Shown one piece after another: positions 26,616 to 35,251 of a DNA stretch of 64,000 nt (within the stretch, counting starts at the first letter, position 1; every line of letters begins with the position of its first letter). The position numbers were made by a program, and so were the translations under genes. This DNA is from CAVOXO01 sp963700425 (GTDB lineage: Bacteria; Actinomycetota; Acidimicrobiia; Acidimicrobiales; Microtrichaceae): NCBI GenBank assembly GCA_963700425.1, contig CAVOXO010000003.1, positions 1 through 64,000 of the forward strand. The letters run 5' to 3'. Under the pieces are notes generated by a model, which worked only from the letters and a program-made list of their open reading frames with translations, was not told where the DNA came from and made no database searches.

Positions 26616-27467
26616 TCAACCGATGGCGGGTCGGAGGACGGCGGCGATCCGGTCCTCGAGCCCCTCGGTTGCCACGCCCGCCGGCGCCCAGTGGGTGACC
26701 GCACACCCGGCGAGACCGACGACGTCGAGGGGCGTGTCGATCAACGAGTGCCGGCGGGCCAGCTCGAACGCCAGCCAGGGATAGGTGTCGTCGGCACGGT
26801 CCTCGCCGAGGTCGAACGGGTCAGCGCTCCGCAAGGCGTCCTCGAACCGCGCGTCGAGCCCGTCCAGCCTCGATCGAGCGGTGTCCATCAGCGCGCGGAG
26901 TATCCCGGCCAGTCGCCCCAACTCCTCGGCGTTGCGCGAGTCCGCCAGCACCCTCGACACGGCCCGGCTCATCCGTGAGTAGTACCAGGTCGTGCCGCCC
27001 TGGCCTCCCTTGAACCGGCCCCACAACTCGTCGCCGACGTGTCGGGCGTCGAGCACCACCGTGCGGGCATTGGCCAGCTTGTCGGCCGCCACCACCCTCA
27101 TGATCCCGACGTCGTCGCACCCATCGAGATGAGCGAGATGTTCGTCCTTGCGCGCCTTCCACGGCGGCTTCGGAACGACATCGGCGTCGGTGCACGCCTC
27201 GACGATCTCGGCCACCCGCGGCCCGAACAGCTCGTCGATCCTCTCGACGGTGACATCGGCGAGGTCCTCCACCGAGTCGTGCAACAGCCCGGCGATGGCC
27301 TCCTCCTCGGTGCCGCCGTCCTCCCACACCAGCGCACTCACCGACATGAGATGGCTGATGTAGGGGACATCGCCCCCCTTCTTGGTCTGACCGATGTGCC
27401 AGCGAGCCGCCGTGGCCAGCGCCTCGGTGAACCTCGGGGAATGAACCGGACCGGGGTCGTCGTTCAC
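26616..27467 (-). CDS. HD-domain phosphohydrolase (RelA/SpoT hydrolase-like)
   Basis: The 283-residue protein starts at a GTG 37 bases downstream of dabA. It has the HD fold of (p)ppGpp hydrolases and related enzymes: DVPYISHLMSVSALVWEDGG (first His), AIAGLLHDSVED (HD pair, about residues 59-70) and AADKLANARTVVLD (downstream Asp). The spacing matches stand-alone small alarmone hydrolases of the MESH1 type, but the substrate cannot be fixed. The C-terminal about 80 residues (ADDTYPWLAFELARRHSLID) are not part of that fold. Position as last gene of the dabB-dabA transcript is notable. Confidence 0.75.
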   Translation of the reverse strand: MNDDPGPVHSPRFTEALATAARWHIGQTKKGGDVPYISHLMSVSALVWEDGGTEEEAIAGLLHDSVEDLADVTVERIDELFGPRVAEIVEACTDADVVPKPPWKARKDEHLAHLDGCDDVGIMRVVAADKLANARTVVLDARHVGDELWGRFKGGQGGTTWYYSRMSRAVSRVLADSRNAEELGRLAGILRALMDTARSRLDGLDARFEDALRSADPFDLGEDRADDTYPWLAFELARRHSLIDTPLDVVGLAGCAVTHWAPAGVATEGLEDRIAAVLRPAIG

Positions 27468-27503
27468 GATTCCTCTGCCTCCTGGCGGTCGCCCGCCGCG
27501 ATG

Positions 27504-30063
27504 TCAGGCCGCGGCCGCGGCCACGGCGTCGGTGACCATCGGGCGATCGTCGACGACGTCCCAGTGGGTCCACGAGCCGTCCCGGCGTCGAAGCACCCAG
27601 GCACCGGGGTTCGGGTCGCCGACCTCGGGTCGGGCGGCCAGACGGATCCAGCCGTTGTCGACGATCTGGGCGACCGCCGGGTTCCCGGCGATCGCACTCT
27701 CGACCCGGTCGGCCGGCACGTCGACCACCGCCAGCAGCCGCATGGGCTCGTGGACGGCCCGACCGGCTGCGCCGACCGACTCGAGGGGCAGGCCCAGTCG
27801 CAGGTCGCCTCCCGATCCTTCGAGGACACCCACGCCGCCGACCAGGTTGTGCGCCGGCTTGGTCCCCGCGCCGAGCCGGTCGCGGTCGATGGTCGAGAGG
27901 CGGTACTGGGAGCTGATCCAGTGGGCGACCAGTAGGGGCCCGCCCATGATGGCGGCCAGGATCGACCCGTCGGCGTCCGACCCGACGTCGTAGGAGTGGA
28001 GGAACACCCGCCGCTCCAGGTCGAGATCCGCCGTGAGGGAGCGGGGGCCGACGACGATCGCGGCGTTGCCCATCAGCCCCCACTCGGGGATCACCTGAGC
28101 CCAGTCGTCGCGGCGGCGCCGGATCCGCCACGGGCGGGCCCCGACCGTGCGCCCCACGCTCTCGGGCAGCGCCCGGCCCCGCTCAGCGGCCAGTCGCGTC
28201 CCGGCCTCGGCCAGGTCCGCCTCGAGGTCCCCGAGCGCCGGGAGGTGGGCGTCGGGCACCGTCCCGCGGTCGAGGATGCGAACCTCGTCGGTCGTGGTGT
28301 CGTGCTCGGCGGCGACGAACCAGGTGTCGGAGGGCACGTCGATGCCGAGCTCACCGAGTCCACGGCGCACGTCGGGGGTGTTGAGCAGGTTGGCGGCCGC
28401 CCGGGCGTTGTTGCCGCCGGACCGTCCCCCGCAGGCGCCGCAGTCGAGAGCGGAGCGGTGCAGGTTGTTGAGATGGCGACTGCCGTGCCCGCACAGCAGC
28501 ACCAGAGGGGGCCGCGCCGCGGTCGAGACCGGTGGTCCGCAGGATCGACGCGGCGACCTGCACCTGTTCGTCGAGGTCCCACCACCGCCCCTCCACCGGT
28601 TGGACACTCGTCTCGACGGCGGGCACCAGCCACCCGTCCACCGTCCCGCCCACGCCGGCCGCTGCCGATGGGGCGAGGGTCTTGGCGGCCGTCCAGGCCC
28701 CCGAGGCCCACCCGAACGTCTCGGCGAGCGCGAAGGGGGCGCTCGTGGAGCGCTTGGTGGTGGCGAACACGTCCTTGAGGGCCTGCGACGCCATCACCCC
28801 GCGGCGTCTCCGGGTGGGGCCGGGCTCCCCGTCGGCGTGCCCGGGATCCCCGTCGGGCTCCACCTCGGCGACAGCCGCGCTGGGGGCGACGATCACCGGA
28901 CACGAGGGCACCGCGGTGGACGCATCGAGATCGGTCACGTCGATGGCCAGGCCGAAGAAGCCGGCGAACCCGATGGTGGCGTGATCCCCGACGTCCTCGA
29001 GGTGGCGGCGCAGTCCCTCGGAGCGGGGATCGATGCAGAACACCGCGTGAGACGCCGGGCGGGAGCTCCGATCCCCGTCGGGTCGGGCCTGGCGGTCGAC
29101 CGTGCTGAGATCCGCCAGGAGCTGATCGCGGAATCCCCGCTCGTAGGCGTCGCGCCAGATGGCCAGACGCCGGGTCGCGACCTCGACGGCCTCGGCATCC
29201 GGGGTGGCTGCATCGCCGGCTCGGCGGGCCAGCCGTCGTGCCGCCCCGTCGCCGAACCGGGCCAGCTCGATCGTGAGCCGGATGGCCAGATACCCCATGA
29301 GGTCGTCCCCATCCGCGCCGCCCTGCCGGATCAGCGCGGTGACCCACCCGGCGTTGCGGACCAGGTGGCGCTGGACGTAGGCGGCGTGGTCGGGCCGATC
29401 CACGCCGAGGTCGTTCAGCAGCTGGGCCACGGCGTCGTCGACGCTCGACGGCAGGGTCTCGACGAGGTTCGGGTCGACGCCCCGTCGCAGGATCCGGCGA
29501 TCGTGTCGGGCCAGGTGCCTCCAGGCGTCGTACAGACCGTCGCTCCGCCCGGGCATCTCCCAGGCCGGATGGTCTCCCAGGTAGGCGCCGCACCACCACG
29601 CGGAGAGCTCGTCGACCTCGGTGGCCCAGTCGGTCCCGGCGGCCACGTCGTGCCGTTCGCTCATGAGGACCGGTCGGGGCCGGGGCAGCGAGACGGGCGG
29701 TGCGCTCAACAGCTCGGTGCGGATCGCGGTCACGTCGGGCTCGGAGAGCGGTGCCTCGCGGCCGAGGTATCCGGATTCGTCCTCGAGGATGGCGGCGGTG
29801 AGATCGAGATCGGTGATGCGCCCCTCCTCATACCAGCGGCGGTAGGTCGTCTCGTCGTGTTCGGCCCGGAGGCCGAGGAGATCGACGGCCTCCCGAGCGG
29901 CCTGTTCGACCGGCCGGTCCTCGAGGGCGAGGAGGGGGTTGGTCGCCACGAAGCGCTCCAGGGGCCACGACGGCGCCAGCTGGACGGCCGCCCGGCGGAC
30001 CGCGTCGCGGACGCGGACCCGGCGGGCTTCGAGGGGCGACAGGCGCAGTGTTTCGGGGTTCAT
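27504..30063 (-). CDS. dabA: DabA-type DUF2309 subunit of the inorganic-carbon pump (one frameshift)
   Basis: Joined across a break near 28510 the product is about 850 residues and matches the DUF2309/DabA family. The four zinc-site residues of the carbonic-anhydrase-like centre are recognisable: Cys and Asp in FCIDPRSEGLRRHLE (about residue 342-344), His in CGHGSRH (about 524) and Cys in DCGACGGRSGGNNAR (about 542). The spacing fits the characterised Halothiobacillus protein. DabA with the membrane subunit DabB hydrates CO2 to bicarbonate, driven by a cation gradient, and traps carbon in the cell. The ATG overlaps the dabB stop codon (ATGA). All four metal ligands are kept, so activity is expected if the frameshift is a sequencing error. 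Confidence 0.88.
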
Positions 30064-31580
30064 CGGAGGTCCTCCGTGGGGTGGTCGAGAGCGAAACGGA
30101 TCGATCGGGGGGTGGGGGTCGCCCAGGCGGACACCCGCATCCAGGTCGCCGAGGCCAACCCGGGCCTCAGCAGGGGGACGACGACCCCGGCCAGCCAGAC
30201 TCCGGCGACCCCGGCGAGCGCCAGGCCGGCCAGGAACCCGGCGGCGGGCGGTGCCTGATCCGCTCCGAGTCCGACCGTCCAGTCGTCGAGCACCGAGGCC
30301 AGCGCGGCGGCGGCGGTGAACGCCGCGCTGAGCGCGATCGCCGGCGCGGCGACCGAGAACACCGTGCGGGCGGGAATCCGGGCCCACCACTGGCCCAGGG
30401 CGTAGGAGACGGTGGCCCAGGCGAAGCCGACGGGCAGGATCACGGCGGGATGGGTGAGAACGTGGGGCCGGACGATGGCCAGACCGACCGCCACCACGCC
30501 CGCCCCGACCACCGCGGCGAGAGCCAGGTCGGAGGCGCCGGGCTGCAGGTGCCGGGGATGGTGGTGCGACCCACGACGATCCAGGCCCGACCCGGCGCCG
30601 AGGAACAGCGAGCTCTTGAACATGCCGTGCGCCATGAGGTGGACCAGTGCGGGCCCGGCGAGGCCCAGCGAGCACTGCACGGTCATGAAGCCCATCTGGG
30701 CGATCGTGGTCCACGCCAGACCGCCCTTGACGTCGGGACGCGTCCGAGCGACGGCCATGCCGACGATCACCCCGGCGACGCCGACGCCCACCGCGATGGC
30801 CGCCAGGACGAAGGTCGCGGAGAGCACGGGGTGCCAGCGGAGGAGGAGGATGGCCGAGCCGTTGACGACGCCGGCGTGCAGCATCGCCGAGACCGGCGTC
30901 GGCGCCTCCACCGAGGCCGGGAGCCAGCCCTGGAAGGGGAGTTGGGCGGAGCGCACGAACGCTCCGACCAGCAGGGCGGCGCCGATGGCGAGGATCAGCG
31001 CCGTGCTCCCGTCCCCCACGGCCATCGCCACGTCGCGCACCGCCGGGGCGGCCCCGCCGGCGGAGGCGGTGGCGGCCACCATGGCGGCGATCACCGCGAC
31101 GTCGCCCACCACGAAGGTCATCGCCGCCCGCCGGGCCGCGGCCCTCGACCCGGTGCGGCCGTCGAACCCGATGAGCGCCACGGTCGAGACGCTCACCGCC
31201 ACCCAGGCGACCGCCATCAGCCACGGTCGGTTGGCGAGGGCCAGGGCGATGGTCGAGGCCAACAGGGCGTTGCCGGCCGCGAAGAACCGGGGGGCACGGG
31301 GATCGGCGGCGAGGGACCGGTCGGCGAACGACCCGACCACCGCGCCCATGGCGGCGACGAACACCGCGAGCGTCGTGCCGAGGCGGTCACCGGTGAAGAG
31401 CGACGTCCCACCCGACTCGGTGGAGCCGATGGCCAGACCGATCGACGCGGCCAGCGCGGCCAGGACGGTTCCCCTGGCGATCCGGACCGCCAGGTGCGGC
31501 CGCGGCCGACCCAGGACGAGTGCCGCACCCGACGAGGCGAGCAGGGAACCGATGACGAGGAGAGGGAGGATCGTGTTCAT
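30060..31580 (-). CDS. dabB: DabB-type proton-channel subunit (NuoL/MrpA-like)
   Basis: About 506 residues with some 14 hydrophobic helices. The proton-conducting antiporter family core is clear: RSAQLPFQGWLPASVEAPTP, VSAMLHAGVVNGSAILLLR, then DVKGGLAWTTIAQMGFMTVQ and LAGPALVHLMAHGMFKSSLF, with the conserved Lys and His residues of channel half-helices. As in known DabB proteins it is adjacent to and translationally coupled with dabA. The ATG at 31580 is preferred over an upstream in-frame GTG. The promoter region contains an 18-bp palindrome at 31591-31608. The frame is intact over its full length. Confidence 0.88.
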   Translation of the reverse strand: MNTILPLLVIGSLLASSGAALVLGRPRPHLAVRIARGTVLAALAASIGLAIGSTESGGTSLFTGDRLGTTLAVFVAAMGAVVGSFADRSLAADPRAPRFFAAGNALLASTIALALANRPWLMAVAWVAVSVSTVALIGFDGRTGSRAAARRAAMTFVVGDVAVIAAMVAATASAGGAAPAVRDVAMAVGDGSTALILAIGAALLVGAFVRSAQLPFQGWLPASVEAPTPVSAMLHAGVVNGSAILLLRWHPVLSATFVLAAIAVGVGVAGVIVGMAVARTRPDVKGGLAWTTIAQMGFMTVQCSLGLAGPALVHLMAHGMFKSSLFLGAGSGLDRRGSHHHPRHLQPGASDLALAAVVGAGVVAVGLAIVRPHVLTHPAVILPVGFAWATVSYALGQWWARIPARTVFSVAAPAIALSAAFTAAAALASVLDDWTVGLGADQAPPAAGFLAGLALAGVAGVWLAGVVVPLLRPGLASATWMRVSAWATPTPRSIRFALDHPTEDLR

Positions 31581-31590
31581 TGCCACGAAC

Positions 31591-31608
31591 TCTAACTCAC
31601 GAATTAGA
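31591..31608. promoter_or_regulatory. Palindromic operator candidate upstream of dabB
   Basis: TCTAACTCACGAATTAGA has perfect 5-bp ends (TCTAA/TTAGA) and inner TC/GA pairs, with one mismatched pair. It sits 11 bases upstream of the dabB start in an AT-rich gap of about 50 bases between purE and dabB. It is a likely regulator site for the bicarbonate pump; the regulator is not evident. Confidence 0.5.
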
Positions 31609-31631
31609 ATACGTCAATCAAGAACCGTAAA

Positions 31632-32154
31632 TTATTCATCGTAGGAAGCGCGGACGCCCCGGTCGGCGTCGCGGGCCGCCTGGGCGGCCTGCTCGGCGAG
31701 CGACTCCAGCGCGTCGGCGAGCCGGCCGGCCAGGGGGTCGGTCCCCGAGGCCAGGATCCTCGTCGGCGAGCAACCCGGCGTTGCGTCCGCCGTCGATCGC
31801 CACGGTCGCCACCGGGACGCCGCGGGGCATCTGCACCATCGAGAGCAGCGAGTCCAGCCCGTCGAGTCGGGCCAGCGCGACGGGGACGCCGATCACCGGC
31901 AGGGTGGTGACCGCGGCCAGCATGCCCGGGAGGTGGGCCGCTCCGCCGGCTCCGGCGACGATCACCCGCAACCCCCGCCCCGATGCCGAGCGGCCGTAGT
32001 CGACCATGGCGTCGGGCGTGCGGTGGGCCGACACGACGCGGGTCTCGACCGGCACGCCCAGCTCGACCAGGACGTCGGTGGCGGCCGACAGGACGGGGAG
32101 ATCGGAGTCGCTCCCCATGACGACCCCCACGAGGGGGCTCTCCTGACTGCTCAT
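31632..32154 (-). CDS. purE: N5-carboxyaminoimidazole ribonucleotide mutase (late frameshift)
   Basis: The class I PurE fold is clear: VVMGSDSDLPVLSAATDVL (substrate loop), VETRVVSAHRTPDAMVDY (catalytic His in SAHR), and GAGGAAHLPGMLAAVTTLPV with VPVALARLDGLDSLLSMVQM. It converts N5-CAIR to CAIR in purine synthesis. The true C-terminus (LAGRLADALESLAEQAAQ) appears in another frame after a one-base change near 31757 and ends at 31632, giving about 173 residues, the normal size. Nine bases separate it from purK. The start ATG at 32154 has a GAGG element upstream. Confidence 0.92.
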
Positions 32155-32162
32155 CCCACTCC

Positions 32163-33290
32163 TCATCCCACTGCTGTCCGCGCCGAGGTGAGCGCCGCGG
32201 TCACGTCGTCGGCCACCGCGGTGACGTGACCGAGCTTGCGTCCCGCCCGATACGACTTCCCGTAGTCGTGAATCGTCACGCCCCGGCCGCCGGTGAGCGT
32301 GGGGGTCCCCGAGGGTCCCCCGACGACGTTGACCATGGCGGCCGAGGGGACCGTCAGGGTGGTCGGTCCGAGCGGCAGTCCCGCCACCGCCCGCAGGTGG
32401 TTCTCGAACTGCGACGTCGCGCACGCTTCGATCGTGAGGTGGCCGCTGTTGTGGGGTCGCGGTGCGACCTCGTTGACCAACACGTCGTCTCCGACCACGA
32501 ACAGCTCGACGGCCAACACCCCGACGGACCCCACGAAGGAGGCCACCCTCACCGCGACGGACTCGGCGCGGGCGAGGATCGACCGCGGCAGCGTGGACGG
32601 GGCGGACACCTCACGACAGATCCCGTCGACCTGTCGGGTGTCGAACGGCGGGTACGCGACGACCTCGCCGTCGGTGCCGCGCACGGTGACCACCGACAGC
32701 TCGGCGCGCAGGGGGAGCAGCGGCTCGAGGAGCGCCCGGCCGCCGTACCGGTCCATCTCGTCCACGGCCCCCTCCAGGTCGCCCGCCACCGTCACCCCTC
32801 GGCCGTCGTATCCCCCGATCGGGGCCTTGACGACGATCGGCCAGCCGTGCTCCCGCCCGAACCGATCGACCGAGGGCGAGTCGGTGGCGACGACGAAGGC
32901 CGGCAGGGGCAGTCCCGCCGCGGTCAGGGTGGCCCGCTGGTGGGCCTTGTCGCTGAACCCCAGGGCCGTCGGGCCGGGTCGGAACACAGCTCCCCGACCG
33001 GCGGCCTCCGCCACCGCGGCGAGATCCACCGGTTCGTGGTCGAAGGTGATGACGTCCACCTCCCCGGCGAGCGACATCAGCGCCGGGACGTCGACGTGCT
33101 CCGCTCTGATGACCCGGATGGCCGTGGTCGCGGTGACGCTCTCATCGTCGGGTCGAGCCAGGACGACGCACTCGATGCCCAGCCGGTGAGCGGCGTCGAC
33201 CATCATCCGCGCCAGCTGGCCGCCTCCGACGATCCCGACGACGGATGTTTCGTGATTCGCTGTTGACGACATACGAAAAACATATCGCAT
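32163..33290 (-). CDS. purK: N5-carboxyaminoimidazole ribonucleotide synthase
   Basis: About 375 residues with the ATP-grasp layout of PurK: VVGIVGGGQLARMMVDAAHR at the N-terminus, HGWPIVVKAPIGGYDGRGV (ATP-binding Lys loop), LLEPLLPLRAELSVVTVRG, and ELFVVGDDVLVNEVAPRPHN plus SGHLTIEACATSQFENHLRA. The enzyme uses ATP and bicarbonate to make N5-CAIR. The ATG at 33290 overlaps the stop of the upstream winged-helix gene (TAATG); the ATG at 33272 (MSSTANHETS) is also possible. Unlike many neighbours the frame is intact. Confidence 0.92.
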   Translation of the reverse strand: MRYVFRMSSTANHETSVVGIVGGGQLARMMVDAAHRLGIECVVLARPDDESVTATTAIRVIRAEHVDVPALMSLAGEVDVITFDHEPVDLAAVAEAAGRGAVFRPGPTALGFSDKAHQRATLTAAGLPLPAFVVATDSPSVDRFGREHGWPIVVKAPIGGYDGRGVTVAGDLEGAVDEMDRYGGRALLEPLLPLRAELSVVTVRGTDGEVVAYPPFDTRQVDGICREVSAPSTLPRSILARAESVAVRVASFVGSVGVLAVELFVVGDDVLVNEVAPRPHNSGHLTIEACATSQFENHLRAVAGLPLGPTTLTVPSAAMVNVVGGPSGTPTLTGGRGVTIHDYGKSYRAGRKLGHVTAVADDVTAALTSARTAVG

Positions 33291-33610
33291 TAACTCGTTC
33301 GTTTGTCGGAGTCCGGTGAGACGGCGTCGAGGAGTCCCCCCACCGTCTGGTGGCTCTCGAGCGGATGGCGCAGCGCACCGTCGGGGTTGACGCGGTAGGC
33401 GTTGCGTCGGCCCACCTTCCGGCGCTCGAGGTATCCATCGGCGACCAGGTCCGCCACGATCTTCTGCGCGGCCCGCTCGGTGATGCCGACCCGCTCCGCG
33501 ATCTCCCATCCCCGCAGCCCGGGCTCCGAGGCCAGACACACCAGGACGTGGCCGTGGTTGGTGAGGAACGTCCACGCCGGGATCTCGCTGCTGTCGGCAC
33601 TCGTCGCCAT
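33290..33610 (-). CDS. Winged-helix DNA-binding protein
   Basis: The 106-residue protein has a MarR/ArsR-like winged helix: HVLVCLASEPGLRGWEIAER, VGITERAAQKIVADLVADGY (recognition helix) and LERRKVGRRNAYRVNPDGAL (wing). It ends with an acidic tail. Its stop codon overlaps the purK start, so it is the first gene of the purK-purE unit and may regulate it, or read a signal for dabBA downstream. No sensor domain is present. Confidence 0.75.
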   Translation of the reverse strand: MATSADSSEIPAWTFLTNHGHVLVCLASEPGLRGWEIAERVGITERAAQKIVADLVADGYLERRKVGRRNAYRVNPDGALRHPLESHQTVGGLLDAVSPDSDKRTS

Positions 33611-33700
33611 GGCGCCCTTCGCGTCGATCGGACGACCCGACGTTACTCGGGACGTTCGTCTCCTCGGCCGGTTCGTCCGGCCGAGGACGCGATGGCCCCG

Positions 33701-34268
33701 TCACGACTCCTCCGCTTCCTTGGTGTCGCCCCAGAACTCGCTGTTGGTCGCCAGGCGGTCCACCCGGGACTTGCCCCGCCATTCCCTGGTGGCCCTCGAC
33801 GTGCCGGCGAACGCCTTGTGGACCCCGGCCGAGCTGGCCGCGAAGTTGGAGGTGTTGCCGGACGCCATGGCCAGATCGTGGGCCTCGGCATAGGAGTCCT
33901 GGTTGGCGCCCAGGAACACGAACGTCCACCCCGTGGCGGTCGGCGTGGTGTTCGGCGACCGCCTCGGCCCGATCCAACAGATCACCCAGGGCGTCGAGGA
34001 GGGGAGTGCCGCCCCGCGGCTGGAAGCTGCCCGGCGTGAGGGGCCGTACATCGGCGATCGGCCGGCGGTTCACCAGCGTCTCCTGGGGGTCGTTGCTGTC
34101 GAACTGGATGATCGACACGACCGCGTCGCCGGGCTCGGCCCTCTGCTCGGCGAAGAAGGTGTTGAACCCGCCGACCACGTCATCGGCGATCGAGGCCATC
34201 GACCCCGAACGGTCCAACAGGAACCAGATGTCGGCCCGGTTCTCCTCGGGTAGTGGTCAATCTGACAT
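33701..34268 (-). CDS. vWA-domain protein with in-frame UGA and a frameshift
   Basis: The product is a stand-alone von Willebrand A domain of about 190 residues. The metal-site motif DRSGSM (DxSxS) lies at about residue 20 after ADIWFLLDRSGSMASIADDV; VSIIQFDSND and GGTPLLDALGDLLDRAE (MIDAS Thr) follow. After a frame change near 33945 it continues FVFLGANQDSYAEAHDLAMA and ends TNSEFWGDTKEAEES. Translation from the ATG at 34268 reads MSD, then TGA, then PLPEENRADIWFLLD; a TGG would give a continuous protein, so the stop is either an error or a true nonsense change. The gene diverges from an NrtR-like regulator, and a GTCA-N3-TGAC box covers its start codon. Confidence 0.75.
34256..34266. promoter_or_regulatory. 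Operator box 1, GTCA-N3-TGAC
   Basis: GTCAATCTGAC is an inverted repeat of GTCA around three bases. It overlaps the probable start codon of the vWA gene. A nearly identical box lies 44 bases away, about four helical turns. Confidence 0.65.
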
Positions 34269-34299
34269 GAACAACACTATCTCGCACCCCCGACAATGA

Positions 34300-34310
34300 G
34301 TCAATGTGAC
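34300..34310. promoter_or_regulatory. Operator box 2, GTCA-N3-TGAC
   Basis: GTCAATGTGAC, the second box, 24 bases upstream of the NrtR-like gene. The flanks are also repeated, ending in GAAC in both boxes. Twin sites in a divergent promoter suggest cooperative repression of both genes. Confidence 0.65.
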
Positions 34311-34333
34311 AAGAACCCCGCTAGAGTTCGGCC

Positions 34334-35167
34334 ATGGCGAGACGGACACCGGCAGGTCGACCGCCCGACGACTACGACCCCGACGACGTCCCCCGCTTCG
34401 CCGTCACCGTCGACGTGGTCATCCTCACCGTGGACGACGCCGAGCTGAAGGTGCTGCTGGTGCGGCGCGGCGGCGAGCCCCACCGGGGGGCGTGGGCGCT
34501 GCCTGGGGGCTTCAAGCGACCCGACGAGACGTTGGACGAGGCCGCCGCCCGGGAACTGAGCGAGGAGACCGGCGTCGAGGGCGTCCGTCGGCTCACCCAG
34601 TTCGGCACCTACGGCGACCCCGAGCGCGACCCCCGCATGAACGTGGTCACCGTCGCCTACCTGGCGGTGCTGGCCGACGTCGGCCGGCTCACTGCCGGCA
34701 CCGATGCCGACGACGCCGCGCTGTGGCCGGTGGCCGAGGTGATCGACGGGCGCCTCGAGCTGGCCTTCGACCACCGGCGCATCGTCGGTGACGCCGTGAG
34801 GAGGGCCGGCACCGATCTCGAGACCAGCGACCTGGCCACCGCCTTCGTCGGACCCGAGTTCACGCTGAGCGAGCTGCGCGCCGTCTACGAGGCGGTGTGG
34901 TCGACCCGCTTCGACGCCGCCAACTTCCGGAGGACCCTGCTCAGCGAGGAGGTCATCGAGCCCACCGGGAGGTGGGCGGCCCCGGGATCCGAAGGGGGCA
35001 GACCGCCCGAGCTCTACCGGGCCAGCGCCCTGTGGGACGACCGGTCACCGGTCAGCCGGCCTCGCGCCGTCGAGAGCCGCGCCACTCCGCGGAAGCCCCG
35101 GTCGCCGGCCTTGCGTCAGAAGCGGGCGCCGAGGAAGAAACCCGACACTCCGGGCGAGTCACCCTGA
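34334..35167 (+). CDS. NrtR-like regulator: NUDIX domain fused to winged helix
   Basis: The 277-residue protein has an N-terminal NUDIX domain (FAVTVDVVILTVDDAELKVL, LPGGFKRPDETLDEAAAREL and SEETGVEG, about residues 20-85). The C-terminal winged helix is of the NrtR type: FTLSELRAVYEAVWSTRFDA, NFRRTLLSEEVIEP and GRPPELYRASALW. A basic Arg/Lys/Pro tail of about 45 residues ends it. NrtR family members bind ADP-ribose or related nucleotides and repress NAD-related or other operons. The NUDIX box GX5EX7REUXEEXGU is nearly complete (G-F-K-R-P-D-E at its start, REL-S-EE at its end), so catalysis may be retained. Twin palindromes in front of the gene suggest autoregulation. Confidence 0.85.
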   Translation: MARRTPAGRPPDDYDPDDVPRFAVTVDVVILTVDDAELKVLLVRRGGEPHRGAWALPGGFKRPDETLDEAAARELSEETGVEGVRRLTQFGTYGDPERDPRMNVVTVAYLAVLADVGRLTAGTDADDAALWPVAEVIDGRLELAFDHRRIVGDAVRRAGTDLETSDLATAFVGPEFTLSELRAVYEAVWSTRFDAANFRRTLLSEEVIEPTGRWAAPGSEGGRPPELYRASALWDDRSPVSRPRAVESRATPRKPRSPALRQKRAPRKKPDTPGESP

Positions 35168-35251
35168 CCGCGAAAGCCGGCCGGCGCCGGCGATCGGCGC
35201 CCCTCGGGTCCCGGTGGCGGGCACGGACGCGCCACATGGTCGTCGCCGAGA

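Noticed and set aside
28147..31595. Very long plus-strand frames opposite dabA and dabB
   Set aside because: Antisense shadows of well-conserved genes; composition is low-complexity Arg/Gly/Pro.
34257..34259. UGA recoded as Trp or selenocysteine in the vWA gene
   Set aside because: Other genes use UGA as a normal stop in the same region, and no SECIS-like or recoding signal was seen.
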